64,000 nt of DNA from Acidobacteriota bacterium (GCA_016125275.1 WGMB01000015.1:1-64000), one strand, 5' to 3'; shown: positions 1-8,452, counted from the stretch's first letter. Numbers and translations: made by a program. Notes: generated by a model not told the origin, from the letters alone.

Positions 1-753
1 GCTTGAGCACGCGGTGCATTCGCTCGTGTCGCCCGTTCTGCTCCGGATGGCCCGGCTCGATGCGTTCCGGCAAAATGCCCAGCCGCAACCACCACACGCT
101 CAACCGGCTCAGGCCTCCGACGCCGGTCGCAGCAAACGGCGCTCCGTTGTCCGAACGCATCCGCAGCGGCAGCCCGTATTCGCGGAACGCCGCCTCCAGC
201 AGGGGTTTGACGTGGTCTGTGTCGCCTCTGTCCAGCGCCTGGCAGCGCAGCAGGTAGCGCGTGTGGGAGTCGCTGAGCGTCAACGGATCGCAGCGTCGGC
301 CGTCGCCGGTGAGAAACCAGCCCTTGAAGTCGATCGCCCAGGTCTGGTTGGCCGCGGCGGGATGGACGAGCGGATTGGAGGGACTTGCGCGCCGCCGGCG
401 CTTGGCGGGACGCGTCAGGCCACAGCGTTGCAGGACGGCGCCGATGGCGGAGGCCGACGGCCAGTTGCGTTCGGGGCGTTCGCGATCGAGCCAGGCCCGG
501 ATTTTGCGCTCGCCCCAGCGCGGATAGCGGGCGCGGACGTCGACGATGGCGTCGACCGTCGGCCGGTCGATGGCGCGCGGCTGGTTGAGCGGCGCGCGGG
601 AGCGGTCGGCGAGACCACCGACCCCGTGAAGCTCATACTCGCGGAGCCACTTGTAGGCGGTCTTGCGACTGACGCCGTAGCGTTGGCAGATCTCGCTGCG
701 AGATCGCAGCCCGGCCTCGAATCTTGGATCAATTGCAGTCGTTGGTCTTGCAC
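1..753 (-). pseudogene. IS481-type transposase, partial and frameshifted
   Basis: Absent from the ORF track because the frame runs off the left edge. Reading the minus strand gives an N-terminal helix-turn-helix (SEICQRYGVSRKTAYKWL) followed by a DDE integrase core: first Asp in WAIDFKGW, second in RSDNGAPF, and the Glu in NGRHERMH. This layout is typical of IS481/IS3-like transposases. The only start with a good ribosome site (AAGGAG, 6 nt spacing) is GTG at 753-751. It encodes VQDQRLQLIQD and then leaves the catalytic frame near 720, as if one T were lost from GATTTCGAG. The catalytic frame itself has an upstream stop and no ATG/GTG/TTG start. I infer an inactivated copy; a programmed slip or sequencing error is possible. 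Confidence 0.75.
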
Positions 754-813
754 ACGAGTCTCCTTCCAGCCCAAGGTCCTCCCTCCTCGCTCACGCGGAA
801 GAGCTTCTCTCGA

Positions 814-863
814 TCTGTTACCCATGTGCTTGGGTTGTTCTGTTACCTATCTGCTCGGGTCGT
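814..863. repeat. 25-bp tandem direct repeat (IS481 end-like), two copies
   Basis: Two adjacent 25-bp units at 814-838 and 839-863 both start TCTGTTACC and share TGCT-GGGT-GT. They differ at four positions. The doubled end could be two copies of the IS terminal repeat (abutting insertions) or transposase-binding sites in the transposase leader. Confidence 0.7.
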
Positions 864-871
864 ACCCCGCG

Positions 872-898
872 ACGGCCCAGGGCGCTCCCCTGGGCCGT
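872..898 (+). terminator. Rho-independent-like hairpin
   Basis: A perfect 11-bp stem, ACGGCCCAGGG (872-882) with CCCTGGGCCGT (888-898), a 5-nt loop, then TTTCGCTTTT. The T-rich tract is on the + strand side. No + strand gene ends just upstream, so it may insulate downstream genes from transcription out of the insertion sequence. Confidence 0.55.
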
Positions 899-1126
899 TT
901 CGCTTTTCCCCCCACTCCTCCGCGCCCCGTCCTGGGCAGAAACTTCTTTCCCCGGTACCTTCTACCGGCTCATTTCCTCGATACAACTTTCGCAAATTAG
1001 CAAAACTCCCGGATTCTCAAGCATTTATTGCGTTCGGACCGACACTTGCAACACCACGGTCGTGAAGCAGTAGGTAACGACCCCGGGCGGTGGACGCCCA
1101 GCCGTTGGGGGCAAAGGAGAAAGCCC

Positions 1127-1534
1127 ATGACGCTGACTCAAATTGGTCGAAGCGCATCCGAGTCCGAAGGGATCTATCTACGGGAGATCCGCCCCGGAGA
1201 GACCCTCGACATTCGGACCAAGAATCACCTCTATTCCGTCCGTTATCTCGGCTACGGCGCGGCCGAGATCTCCGGCCACTCGCAGATCTGCCCCGAGCCC
1301 GTGCTGGTCAACATCCTGGGCTCGACCTGGGGCGGCAGCGCCCTCAAGACCGGCTTTCTGGGAGTCGGGCTCTGCCTCGAATTCCAGCACCCGGGCGAGC
1401 AGACAGTCACGCGGACAAGCCCCATCCAGGCGATCATTCGCCAGGCGTCGGAATCGGCCTCGCCGACGTTAGGACCCAGCCGCGACCTCAGCCCGAACCT
1501 CGCGGCGTCGCATTCCCCCAACCCCGGGACGTGA
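1127..1534 (+). CDS. Conserved hypothetical protein, 135 aa
   Basis: Function not recognised. The start at ATG 1127 follows AAAGGAGA with 6 nt spacing; the track's upstream start at 1028 has no such site. The first 90 residues look like a compact beta-rich domain (YLREIRPGETLDIRTKNHLY, ICPEPVLVNILGSTWGGS, LCLEFQHPG). The last 45 residues are Ser/Pro-rich and probably disordered. No signal peptide or membrane segment, so probably cytoplasmic. It precedes the exported Cys/His protein and the TonB receptor and may be the first gene of that run. The ending could be altered, because the tail has little resemblance to a folded domain. Confidence 0.6.
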   Translation: MTLTQIGRSASESEGIYLREIRPGETLDIRTKNHLYSVRYLGYGAAEISGHSQICPEPVLVNILGSTWGGSALKTGFLGVGLCLEFQHPGEQTVTRTSPIQAIIRQASESASPTLGPSRDLSPNLAASHSPNPGT

Positions 1535-1570
1535 CACCGCGGCGCGGGGCGGCGACAATGGTTTGTTCGG

Positions 1571-2035
1571 ATGTTCGTCGCCGCCCCATGGACGCGAGGC
1601 CTGCTGGCCGCGGCTCTCGCCGTGACCCTGCTGGCCGGGCCGCTGGCCCCGGGTCTGCTCGCCCTCTCCGGCGGCTCTGCGTCCATCTGCTCCATGCACG
1701 GCCAGGGCTGCACCTGCCCCGAAATGTGCAAGCGCGGGGCGAAGCACGAGTCCGACGGTCACCGCACCGCTCCGGCCGCGGCCCACGGCCCTGCCTGCCA
1801 CCGTCAAGCCGCTCCCGCCCAGGAGCCTGAGCCAAAGCCCGCCTGCAAAATGAACCAGTGCGGACGTCAGGACCCTGAGCTCGCCCTCTCATCCGACCCG
1901 GCCGAACCGGCCGCCGCTTGGCACGATCCGTTGTGGCGCTCTCCGGCGCTGTCTACCGCGCCGATCCCTGACGTCCTTCACGCGCCCGGCGCCGAGCGCG
2001 TTCCGCCCGCCCCTCCGCCTCGACTCTTCTCCTAG
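1571..2035 (+). CDS. Exported Cys/His-rich small protein, possible metal binder
   Basis: A 154-residue protein with an N-terminal hydrophobic signal segment (RGLLAAALAVTLLAGPLAPGLLAL), so it is probably periplasmic or surface exposed. The mature part has clustered metal-type ligands: CSMHGQGCTCPEMC, several His, a second group around PACHRQ and PACKMNQCG, then a Pro-rich tail ending PPAPPPRLFS. The ligand-rich pattern suggests copper or another soft metal, but no family is recognised and this is inference. It lies about 120 bp upstream of the TonB receptor, in the same direction, suggesting a shared role in metal handling at the cell surface. Confidence 0.6.
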   Translation: MFVAAPWTRGLLAAALAVTLLAGPLAPGLLALSGGSASICSMHGQGCTCPEMCKRGAKHESDGHRTAPAAAHGPACHRQAAPAQEPEPKPACKMNQCGRQDPELALSSDPAEPAAAWHDPLWRSPALSTAPIPDVLHAPGAERVPPAPPPRLFS

Positions 2036-2158
2036 CGATCCCGCGTTCCGCCGCCGCTCCGCGCCTCCATGTAGTCTCGGTCCGGCGTGCGTCGCTGTGG
2101 GGCTCGCCGCTCTGCCGGCGGGCCGATGGCTGATGGACTGGATTCGAGGAAACAACCC

Positions 2159-5140
2159 ATGCTCTGGATTCGAACCGGGCTGTCGAGTGGTCTGCTGACC
2201 TTCGCGATAGCCCTGTGGGCCTGCGCTCCCGCGCCCGCCCAAAACATCAAGGCCGCCCTGTCGGGCCTCGTGCTCGACCCTCAAGGCAAGGCGGTCGCCG
2301 GCGCCGATGTCGCCATCCGCAGCCAAGAGCGCGAGACCGAGTGGCATACCAGGACCTCCGAGACCGGACGCTTCCACCAACCGGCGCTCGACCCCGGCGC
2401 CTACGTCGTCGAGGTCGTCGCCGAAGGCTTCCGCGCCTATCGCACCGAGCCGATCCCGCTCCGCATCGGAGAGACCCCCGACCTGCGCGTTCAGCTCGAG
2501 GTCGGCGATGTCTCCACCGAAATCGAGGTGACGGCCGACATCACAGCCCTGCAGGATGACGACGCCAAGCGCGGCCGCACCTTCGATCAGCGCGAGATGA
2601 ACGACCTGCCCGTCGCCGGCAACGGCTTTTCGGGCCGCAACTTCTACTCCCAGGCGCTCACCACCCCCGGCGTCGCCTTCTCGGAGCTGGCGCATCGGCC
2701 CTTCGCCGTCAACGGGCAGCGCCCACGCAACAACAACTACATGATCGACTCCATCCAGGTGAACGACCCCACCACGGGCTTCATCGCCGGCCGCGGCCGG
2801 ACCGAGCAGGTGGTCAGCCAAGAGGCCATCGCCGGCATGGAAGTCATCACCCACAACTTCAAGGCCGAGTACGGCCGCAACTCCGGCTCCGTCGTCAGCC
2901 TGGTCAGCAAGGCCGGCTCCAACGACTTCCACGGCAGCGCCTACTGGTATCACGTCAACCGGGCCCTCGGCGCGCGCCAGTTCTTCGAGGTCGAAAAGGC
3001 CAAGAACCGCAACAACCTGGCCGGCTTCACCCTCGGCGGGCCGATCCAGAAGAACCGTACGTTCTTCTTCGGCAACTTCGAGACCAACAAGGAGCGCGGC
3101 GAAGCCATCTCGAACTTCCGCACGCTCACCGCCGACGAGCGCGCCCGCGCCAACCCGCTGGTCAAGCCCTTGGTCGACCTCTACCCGGTGTCGCCCAACG
3201 GCTCCCGCATCTTCGCCATGGGCGTGCCGTCCCCGTCGGACCAGTACACCTACCTGTTCCGGCTCGATACCGCGCTGACGGACAAGCAGTCGCTGATGAT
3301 CCGCAACAACTTCACGGACAACGCCAGCGACATCCAGAACCTCGCCGGCTTCGTCGGGCATAGGGTCAAGACCAAGCGCCGCACGCAGTCGATCACCGCC
3401 CATCACACCTACGCCCCCACGCCGACGGTGGTCAACGAGCTGCGCGCCGGCTACATGCGCTTCGGCCAGTTCGACGACTTCATCGAGCCCTTGGCGATCG
3501 GCGACCCGTCGGTCAACGGCGAGATCGGCTTCATGATCATTCCCGGGCTCAGCCCCGCCGGAACCATCAGCTTCATGGGCGCCCAGTTGGCCGTCAACGT
3601 CTACTCGCTCAGCAACGACCTGTCGTTCACCCGCGGACGCCACACCTTCAAGGTCGGCTCCTCGGCCCGCCAGTCGCGCGCCGACGGCGGACGTGTCAAC
3701 AACGCCTTCGCCGGGACTATCTTCTTCCCGTCCATCGGCTCCTTCCTCGCCGCCCAGCCGCTCAGCTACACCAAGCTCGAGGGCAACCCCTTGATCGGCC
3801 TGCGCCGCTGGGAGTGGGACGCCTACGCCCAGGACGACTGGCGCATCAGCCCGTCGCTCACGGTCAACCTCGGCCTGCGTTACGAGCTCTACACCTCGCC
3901 CACCGAGATGCACGACCGCATCCCGGCCGACGTGCGCTATCCCACCGACAAGAACAACTTCGCCCCGCGCATCGGCCTGGCCTGGAACGCCCTCGACAAG
4001 ACCGTCGTCCGCGCCGGCTACGGGCTGTTCTACAACGCCGCCGAGATGGACTTCATCGGGCTGACGCGCTTCAACCCGCCCAACATCCGCACCCTGGCCG
4101 CCTTCCGGCCCCAGATGCCCAACCTGCTGGGCCGCGCCAGCGAGCAGTTACCCTCCGGCCTGGTCTACCCCTCGGCCGACTCGCGCACCTCCTACGCCCA
4201 GCACTTCAACCTCACCGTCGAACGCCAGCTCGGCAACCCCGGCTCCACGCTCTCGGTGGGCTACGTCGGCACGGTGGGTTCCAAGCTCTCGCGCACCCGC
4301 CTGCCCAACGGCGGCGAGGACCAGGCGCAGGAGTTGCGGCCCGATCCGTCGGTCGGCTTGGTCAGCCGGCTGGAAACTTCCGCCGTCTCCAACTACCATG
4401 CGCTGCAGATCGGTTTGACCCAGCGGCTCAAGGACTTGACCTTCCGCACGGCCTACACTTGGTCCAAGTTCATCGACGATGTCTCCGAGCTCACCACCGG
4501 CAATACCCAGCCCGACCGGGGCATCATCCCCATCAACGAGCGCAACCTGAACCTCGACCACGCCGTGTCGGACTTCAACACCCCGCAAATGCTCACCTTC
4601 TCCACGCTCTGGCGGCTGCCCTGGATGCGCTCCCACCGCTGGCTCGGCGGCTGGGCGGTCTCCGGCATCACGACCCTGCAATCGGGCGCGCCGTTCACGC
4701 TGTTCAGCGGAACCGACAACGGCAACGGCTCGGACAACAACCGCGTCCACGCCATCGACGGCTCCCTGCTGCGCACCACGGACGCCGCGCAGGCCGTCAC
4801 CGTGGTCGGCGGCCTGCCCACGGCCGTCGCGATCACCCCCACCGCGGGAACGCTCGGCACCCTGAGCCGCAACAGCGAGCGCGGCGATCGCCTCTTCAAC
4901 TGGAACGCCGCCGTGCACAAGGACTTCGCGGTCACCGAAAAGGTCAACGCCCAACTCCGCGTCGAGGCCTTCAACCTGTTCAACACCACCAACTTCAACG
5001 CCGCCTCCATGGACAACGTGCTCAGCGTGGAGCGTGACGCGACCAGCGGCCTGCCCACCGGGTACAACCCAAACTTCGGCCGCTACACCGAGGCCTTCAA
5101 CCCGCGCAGCATCCAGTTGGCGCTGCGCTTCGTCTTCTGA
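2159..5140 (+). CDS. TonB-dependent receptor, Oar-like, with carboxypeptidase-regulatory domain
   Basis: A 993-residue outer-membrane protein. It has a signal peptide (MLWIRTGLSSGLL...CAPAPAQ), then a carboxypeptidase regulatory-like beta domain at about 30-120 (ALSGLVLDPQGKAVAGADV, AGRFHQP-type core), a plug with PFAVNGQRPRNNNYMIDSI, and a long beta-barrel with many aromatic strands ending IQLALRFVF. The terminal Phe suits BAM insertion. ATG 2159 is chosen over the track start 2087 because it opens the signal peptide and has GAGGA 8 nt upstream. This Oar-type architecture is heavily expanded in Acidobacteriota; the substrate cannot be read from sequence. It overlaps the next frame by TGATG. 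Confidence 0.88.
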   Translation: MLWIRTGLSSGLLTFAIALWACAPAPAQNIKAALSGLVLDPQGKAVAGADVAIRSQERETEWHTRTSETGRFHQPALDPGAYVVEVVAEGFRAYRTEPIPLRIGETPDLRVQLEVGDVSTEIEVTADITALQDDDAKRGRTFDQREMNDLPVAGNGFSGRNFYSQALTTPGVAFSELAHRPFAVNGQRPRNNNYMIDSIQVNDPTTGFIAGRGRTEQVVSQEAIAGMEVITHNFKAEYGRNSGSVVSLVSKAGSNDFHGSAYWYHVNRALGARQFFEVEKAKNRNNLAGFTLGGPIQKNRTFFFGNFETNKERGEAISNFRTLTADERARANPLVKPLVDLYPVSPNGSRIFAMGVPSPSDQYTYLFRLDTALTDKQSLMIRNNFTDNASDIQNLAGFVGHRVKTKRRTQSITAHHTYAPTPTVVNELRAGYMRFGQFDDFIEPLAIGDPSVNGEIGFMIIPGLSPAGTISFMGAQLAVNVYSLSNDLSFTRGRHTFKVGSSARQSRADGGRVNNAFAGTIFFPSIGSFLAAQPLSYTKLEGNPLIGLRRWEWDAYAQDDWRISPSLTVNLGLRYELYTSPTEMHDRIPADVRYPTDKNNFAPRIGLAWNALDKTVVRAGYGLFYNAAEMDFIGLTRFNPPNIRTLAAFRPQMPNLLGRASEQLPSGLVYPSADSRTSYAQHFNLTVERQLGNPGSTLSVGYVGTVGSKLSRTRLPNGGEDQAQELRPDPSVGLVSRLETSAVSNYHALQIGLTQRLKDLTFRTAYTWSKFIDDVSELTTGNTQPDRGIIPINERNLNLDHAVSDFNTPQMLTFSTLWRLPWMRSHRWLGGWAVSGITTLQSGAPFTLFSGTDNGNGSDNNRVHAIDGSLLRTTDAAQAVTVVGGLPTAVAITPTAGTLGTLSRNSERGDRLFNWNAAVHKDFAVTEKVNAQLRVEAFNLFNTTNFNAASMDNVLSVERDATSGLPTGYNPNFGRYTEAFNPRSIQLALRFVF

Positions 5141-5157
5141 TGAGGAGTAGAGAGTCC

Positions 5158-6438
5158 ATGAAGCGCAGAAAGTTCCTCTTCGCCGCCGCGGCTCCTCTAG
5201 CCGCTTCGCCGCTGTCGGCCGCCGCCCGCAACGAGCCCGCCCAGGGCCCCGCGTATCACTTCGAGCCGGAGCCCTCGGCGCCGCTGGCGCACTACGGCAA
5301 GCCCACTCGCGACGGCAAGCTCGCCCTGCGGGCCTCCGGAGCGGTCTACTTGCTGGCCGTCTCCGGCGGCCACGCCGGCTCGAGCCTCGGCATGTCCACC
5401 TCCAGCGACGGCGGCGACTCCTTCGCCCCGCCCACGCCCATCAGCCCTGAAGGCGCCGCCGTCAGCTCCCACGGCGAGAACTCCCCGAGCTTCGGCTTCA
5501 GCCCCGGCATCGAGGCCTACGCCCTGTGGGAACGCAGCGCCGGCGGCGAGCTCGGCACAGAGCTCCTGCTGTCCCGCTCGCCCGCGTTCGGCCACGTGTG
5601 GGAGGAGCCGGTGCGCGTGACCGACAAGTCCGAGCCCTCCACCAACGCCTTCTCGTCCCTCGGCGTCTCGCCCCGCGGCGAAGCCTACGCCGTTTGGCTC
5701 GACGGACGCGACCGCGCCAAGTGTCCCCCGGGAACCTCCTCGGTCTACCTGGGCAAATCCTCCGACGGCGGCAAGACCGTCCAGCCGAACGTCGCCGTGG
5801 CGCACGGCGTCTGCCCCTGCTGCCGGCCCTCCATCGCCTTCGGCTCCGGCGGCAAGGTGCACGTCTCCTGGCGCCAGGTCTTCCCCGGCAGCATCCGCGA
5901 CATCGGCGTCGCCACCTCCACTGACGGCGGCAAGACCTTCTCCGAGCCCGTCCGCGTGGCCGCCGACAACTGGAAGATCGACGGCTGCCCGCACTCCGGC
6001 GCCTCCATGGTGGTCAAGGGCGACCGCCTCTGGATCGGTTGGTACTCCGACGGAGAAGGCTCCAACTCCGGCGTCCGGCTGAGCTACTCCGATGACGGCG
6101 GCCTCAGCTTCGCGCCCGCCAAGATCGTCTCCGCCGAGATCCTCGACGCCAACCACCCCGATCTGACCGTAGCCGACGACGGCCGCGTGCTGATGGTGTT
6201 CAAAGGGCGCGCGGCGGGGCAGCAGGACGGCTGGGCGCCGTCCGGAGCCTGGGTCCTGGAAGCCTTCGACGACGGCTCGACCACCAAGCCGCAGCTCGTC
6301 CCCGGCCACCAGTCGTCGATCTCCTACCCGCGCATCGTCGGCGGAACCTTGGGCCGAGTCTTCGTGGCTTGGACCGAAAAGGGCGAGAAGGGCCAAACCC
6401 AGATCCGCCTGAGCCGGGGCCGCCGCCAGTCGGCCTGA
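5158..6438 (+). CDS. Tat-exported Asp-box (BNR/sialidase-like) protein with CPCC motif
   Basis: 426 residues. A twin-arginine signal (KRRKFLFAAAAPLAASPLSAAA) sends it across the membrane folded. At least four Asp-box loops are visible (SSDGGDSF, SSDGGKTV, STDGGKTF, SDDGGLSF), indicating a six-bladed sialidase-type propeller. The sialidase Arg triad and Tyr/Glu pair are not evident, so enzymatic sialidase activity is doubtful. Unusual Cys groups, VCPCCRPS and DGCPHSG, could bind metal or form disulphides. ATG 5158 has GGAG at a good distance; the ATG at 5140 overlapping the TonB stop would give a worse signal peptide. Probably co-transcribed and co-functional with the TonB receptor. Confidence 0.75.
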   Translation: MKRRKFLFAAAAPLAASPLSAAARNEPAQGPAYHFEPEPSAPLAHYGKPTRDGKLALRASGAVYLLAVSGGHAGSSLGMSTSSDGGDSFAPPTPISPEGAAVSSHGENSPSFGFSPGIEAYALWERSAGGELGTELLLSRSPAFGHVWEEPVRVTDKSEPSTNAFSSLGVSPRGEAYAVWLDGRDRAKCPPGTSSVYLGKSSDGGKTVQPNVAVAHGVCPCCRPSIAFGSGGKVHVSWRQVFPGSIRDIGVATSTDGGKTFSEPVRVAADNWKIDGCPHSGASMVVKGDRLWIGWYSDGEGSNSGVRLSYSDDGGLSFAPAKIVSAEILDANHPDLTVADDGRVLMVFKGRAAGQQDGWAPSGAWVLEAFDDGSTTKPQLVPGHQSSISYPRIVGGTLGRVFVAWTEKGEKGQTQIRLSRGRRQSA

Positions 6439-6459
6439 CCACGGCCGACGGCCAAAAAC

Positions 6460-6496
6460 AAGGGCGGCGCGAGGTCCGAGACCTTGTGCCGCCCTT
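6460..6496. terminator. Long hairpin ending the TonB operon, possibly bidirectional
   Basis: AAGGGCGGCGCGAGGTC (6460-6476) pairs with GACCTTGTGCCGCCCTT (6480-6496), a 17-bp stem with two G-U pairs and a 3-nt loop. It sits between converging transcription units (Asp-box gene on + and DUF1501/zinc-ribbon cassette on -). The flanking T tracts are weak. Confidence 0.6.
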
Positions 6497-6516
6497 CTTC
6501 GGTCAGCCAGCCTCAG

Positions 6517-6554
6517 GCCAGCAAATCCTTCACCACCCGCGCCTCGTTGGTCGG
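6517..6554. repeat. 38-bp direct repeat, copy 1 (duplicated 3' end of the DUF1501 gene)
   Basis: Identical over 38 bp to 6988-7025, which encodes the last 12 residues of the DUF1501 protein. This distal copy is followed by its own in-frame stop (TGA at 6515-6513) and stands 471 bp away from the original. Confidence 0.9.
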
Positions 6555-6630
6555 GCTACGGCCGGTGGTTACGGCGCGGCTGTTCCTCATCACAATCCAC
6601 GCAACTGCTGGCAGGCCTGCCGACGACTGG

Positions 6631-6960
6631 TCACTGCCCCGCGAAGTCCCCATGCGCGGCCAAGCCGTGGTAAGGGAACAGCTCTGACCAGTGCGGGACG
6701 TGGTCGGCGAGCTTCCAGATCCTCCCACACGCCCCGCACTTGTAGTGGTAATTGCGATCAAATATCACGGCTGACAGTCCCTTTCCGCAACATTCGCAGA
6801 TCAGATCGGGAAGCTGCTCCCATCTGACGTACGAACTCTCTTCGAAGCACTTCAAACAGTTGCTCGATACCATCCCGCCCTCACGGCTCCGCACCAGAAG
6901 AGCTTTCGCCCCACAACATGGCGAAGGATCCTTGCTGAACAGGAATCGCGGTGCTCGCAT
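6631..6960 (-). CDS. Zinc-ribbon protein in a 471-bp cassette
   Basis: 109 residues from ATG 6960. It contains paired cysteines at SPCCGA, NCLKCFE, ICECCGKG and KCGACGR, which would make one or two zinc ribbons, followed by an aromatic tail (WKLADHVPHWSELFPYHGL). No enzyme motif and no signal. The track's longer frame (to 7308) is a shadow of the DUF1501 gene. The ORF is clearly poorer in G+C than its neighbours and lies between the two 38-bp repeats, so it was probably brought in by the event that duplicated the DUF1501 3' end. Function unknown; nucleic-acid or protein binding is a generic possibility. Confidence 0.55.
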   Translation of the reverse strand: MRAPRFLFSKDPSPCCGAKALLVRSREGGMVSSNCLKCFEESSYVRWEQLPDLICECCGKGLSAVIFDRNYHYKCGACGRIWKLADHVPHWSELFPYHGLAAHGDFAGQ

Positions 6961-6983
6961 CGATGCCCTCAAAAGCTTATTCG

Positions 6984-8435
6984 CTACGCCAGCAAATCCT
7001 TCACCACCCGCGCCTCGTTGGTCGGCCCGATCAGCCGCTGGTCCAGCCCCTGGTAGGCGTAGCTCAGCTTGTAGGGGTCCAGCCCCAACTGGTGCAATAT
7101 CGTCGCCTGCAGGTCCCGCGGCGTCAGCTTGTTCTCCACCACGTAGTAGCCGATGTCGTCGGTCGCGCCGTAGTTCAGCCCCGGCTTGATCCCGCCGCCG
7201 GCCATCCACATCGTGAAGGCGTGCGGATGGTGGTCCCGCCCCACGTACTCGGTGTACTTGCCGCCGCGGTTCTCGCGCATCGGCGTCCGGCCGAACTCCC
7301 CGCCCCACACGATGATCGTCTGGTCCAGCAACCCGCGCTGCTTCAAGTCCTGAATCAGCGCCGTCATCGGGCGGTCCACGCTGCGCGCCTTGTTCGGCAG
7401 GTCATAGCGGATGTCTTCCCGCCGCGACGAGCCGTGGTGGTCCCAGCCCCAGTGGTAGAGTTGCACGAACCGCACGCCGTTCTCCACCAGCCGCCGCGCC
7501 AGCAAGCAGTTGTTGGCGAACGACACCTGCCCCGGCTCGGTGCCGTACAGCGTATGGGTGGCATCGGACTCCTTGGAGATGTCCATCACCTCCGGCGCCG
7601 CGATCTGCATCCGGTAGGCCAGCTCGTACTGCGCGATCCGCGCCTCCGTCTCCGGGTCGCCGAAGCGCTCCTCCTGCATCCGGTTCAGGTCGCCGATCGC
7701 GTCCAGCGTCTTACGCCGCAACGTGCGGCTCATCCCTTCCGGGTCGCTCAGGTACAGCACCGGGTCGCCCTGCGTGCGGCACTGCACGCCTTGGTACACC
7801 GACGGCAAAAAGCCCGAACCCCACAAGCTCTTGCCCGCGCTCGGCGTGGAGTTGCCGCTCACCAGCACCACAAAGCCCGGCAGATCCTGGTTCTCCGTGC
7901 CCAGCCCGTACGTCGCCCACGAACCCATCGAGGCATAGCCCAGCCGCGGATTGCCCGTGTGCAGGTAGAGCTGCGCCGGAGCGTGGTTGAACTGGTCCGT
8001 CGTCATCGACCGGATCACCGCCGCCTCGTCGACCACCGTCGAAAAGTGCGGCAGCAGCTCGCTCACCGCCGTGCCCGCCTGGCCGTGCTTCTTGAACTGG
8101 TACGGCGTACCCAGCAGCTTCGGCACGCCCTTGATGAAGGCGAACCGCTTGCCCTCCAGCAACTCCTGCGGACAGTCCTGCCCGTCGTACTTCTGCAACG
8201 TCGGCTTCGGGTCCCACAGCTCGAGCTGCGTCGGGCTGCCGGCCATGTGCAGATAGATCACCGCCTTGGCCTTGGGGTCGAAGTGCGGCTGCTTGGGCGC
8301 CAGCGGATTCTCCGCCGAAGCCTTCGGCGCGGCCCCGGCCGCCTCGGCCAAGAACATCCCCGCCAGCCCCATCTGGCACTTCTCCAAAAAGTGCCGGCGG
8401 GTCGTATGACGAGCTTGGAGGAATCGGTCCAGCAT
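6984..8435 (-). CDS. DUF1501 protein (Tat-exported, sulfatase-like fold)
   Basis: 483 residues from ATG 8435, which has GGAG just upstream; the track start at 8510 lies inside the neighbouring gene. The N-terminus carries a twin-arginine signal (TTRRHFLEKCQMGLAGMFLAEAAGAA). The DUF1501 body is recognisable by LHMAGSPTQLELWDPKP near the front and by DQTIIVWGGEFGRTPM and GRDHHPHAFTMWMAGGG toward the end, which resemble metal-binding stretches of alkaline-phosphatase-fold enzymes. DUF1501 proteins are almost always encoded next to DUF1549/DUF1553 cytochromes, as here (17 bp gap), and the pair is probably a periplasmic complex of unknown substrate, common in Planctomycetota and Acidobacteriota. 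Confidence 0.85.
   Translation of the reverse strand: MLDRFLQARHTTRRHFLEKCQMGLAGMFLAEAAGAAPKASAENPLAPKQPHFDPKAKAVIYLHMAGSPTQLELWDPKPTLQKYDGQDCPQELLEGKRFAFIKGVPKLLGTPYQFKKHGQAGTAVSELLPHFSTVVDEAAVIRSMTTDQFNHAPAQLYLHTGNPRLGYASMGSWATYGLGTENQDLPGFVVLVSGNSTPSAGKSLWGSGFLPSVYQGVQCRTQGDPVLYLSDPEGMSRTLRRKTLDAIGDLNRMQEERFGDPETEARIAQYELAYRMQIAAPEVMDISKESDATHTLYGTEPGQVSFANNCLLARRLVENGVRFVQLYHWGWDHHGSSRREDIRYDLPNKARSVDRPMTALIQDLKQRGLLDQTIIVWGGEFGRTPMRENRGGKYTEYVGRDHHPHAFTMWMAGGGIKPGLNYGATDDIGYYVVENKLTPRDLQATILHQLGLDPYKLSYAYQGLDQRLIGPTNEARVVKDLLA
6988..7025. repeat. 38-bp direct repeat, copy 2 (original DUF1501 3' end)
   Basis: Lies inside the DUF1501 coding sequence and encodes its C-terminal PTNEARVVKDLLA. 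See the copy at 6517-6554. Together they bracket the zinc-ribbon cassette. Confidence 0.9.
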
Positions 8436-8452
8436 CTCTCTCTCCGGGTCCC

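Larger units (their letters stand above)
1..863 (-). mobile_element. IS481-family insertion sequence, left part outside the window
   Basis: The transposase remnant plus its upstream terminal-looking repeat (814-863). IS481 ends commonly begin TGT with a conserved ATGTNNNNGG-like stretch, and TGTTACCCATGTGCTTGGG here resembles that. The second terminal repeat and the target duplication would lie left of position 1, so the element boundary is inferred only. Confidence 0.5.
754..1126. other. Gene-free stretch between the IS remnant and the next operon
   Basis: Apart from the tandem repeat (814-863) and the hairpin (872-898) no gene is supported. ORFs here are shadows or lack a start. Part of it (about 900-1070) is visibly poorer in G+C than the rest of the window. 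Just before the next gene the run CCCCGGGCGGTGGACGCCC...GGGG can fold back, so a structured leader is possible, but it matches no riboswitch class I recognise. Confidence 0.4.

Noticed and set aside
1028-1126. Longer start for the 135-residue hypothetical protein
   Set aside because: No ribosome site; the downstream ATG 1127 has AAAGGAGA at the right distance.
1045-1126. Possible riboswitch upstream of the 135-residue gene
   Set aside because: A foldable GC-rich hairpin is present, but no conserved core of any riboswitch class could be matched.
1889-3913. 674-residue minus-strand ORF
   Set aside because: Antisense shadow of the TonB receptor gene; repetitive Gly/Ala/Val/Asp composition typical of reverse reading of GC-rich genes.
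6513-6761. 82-residue ORF ending in the same residues as the DUF1501 protein
   Set aside because: Only the last 12 codons match DUF1501 because of the 38-bp repeat; the rest is antisense-like sequence overlapping the zinc-ribbon ORF in another frame.
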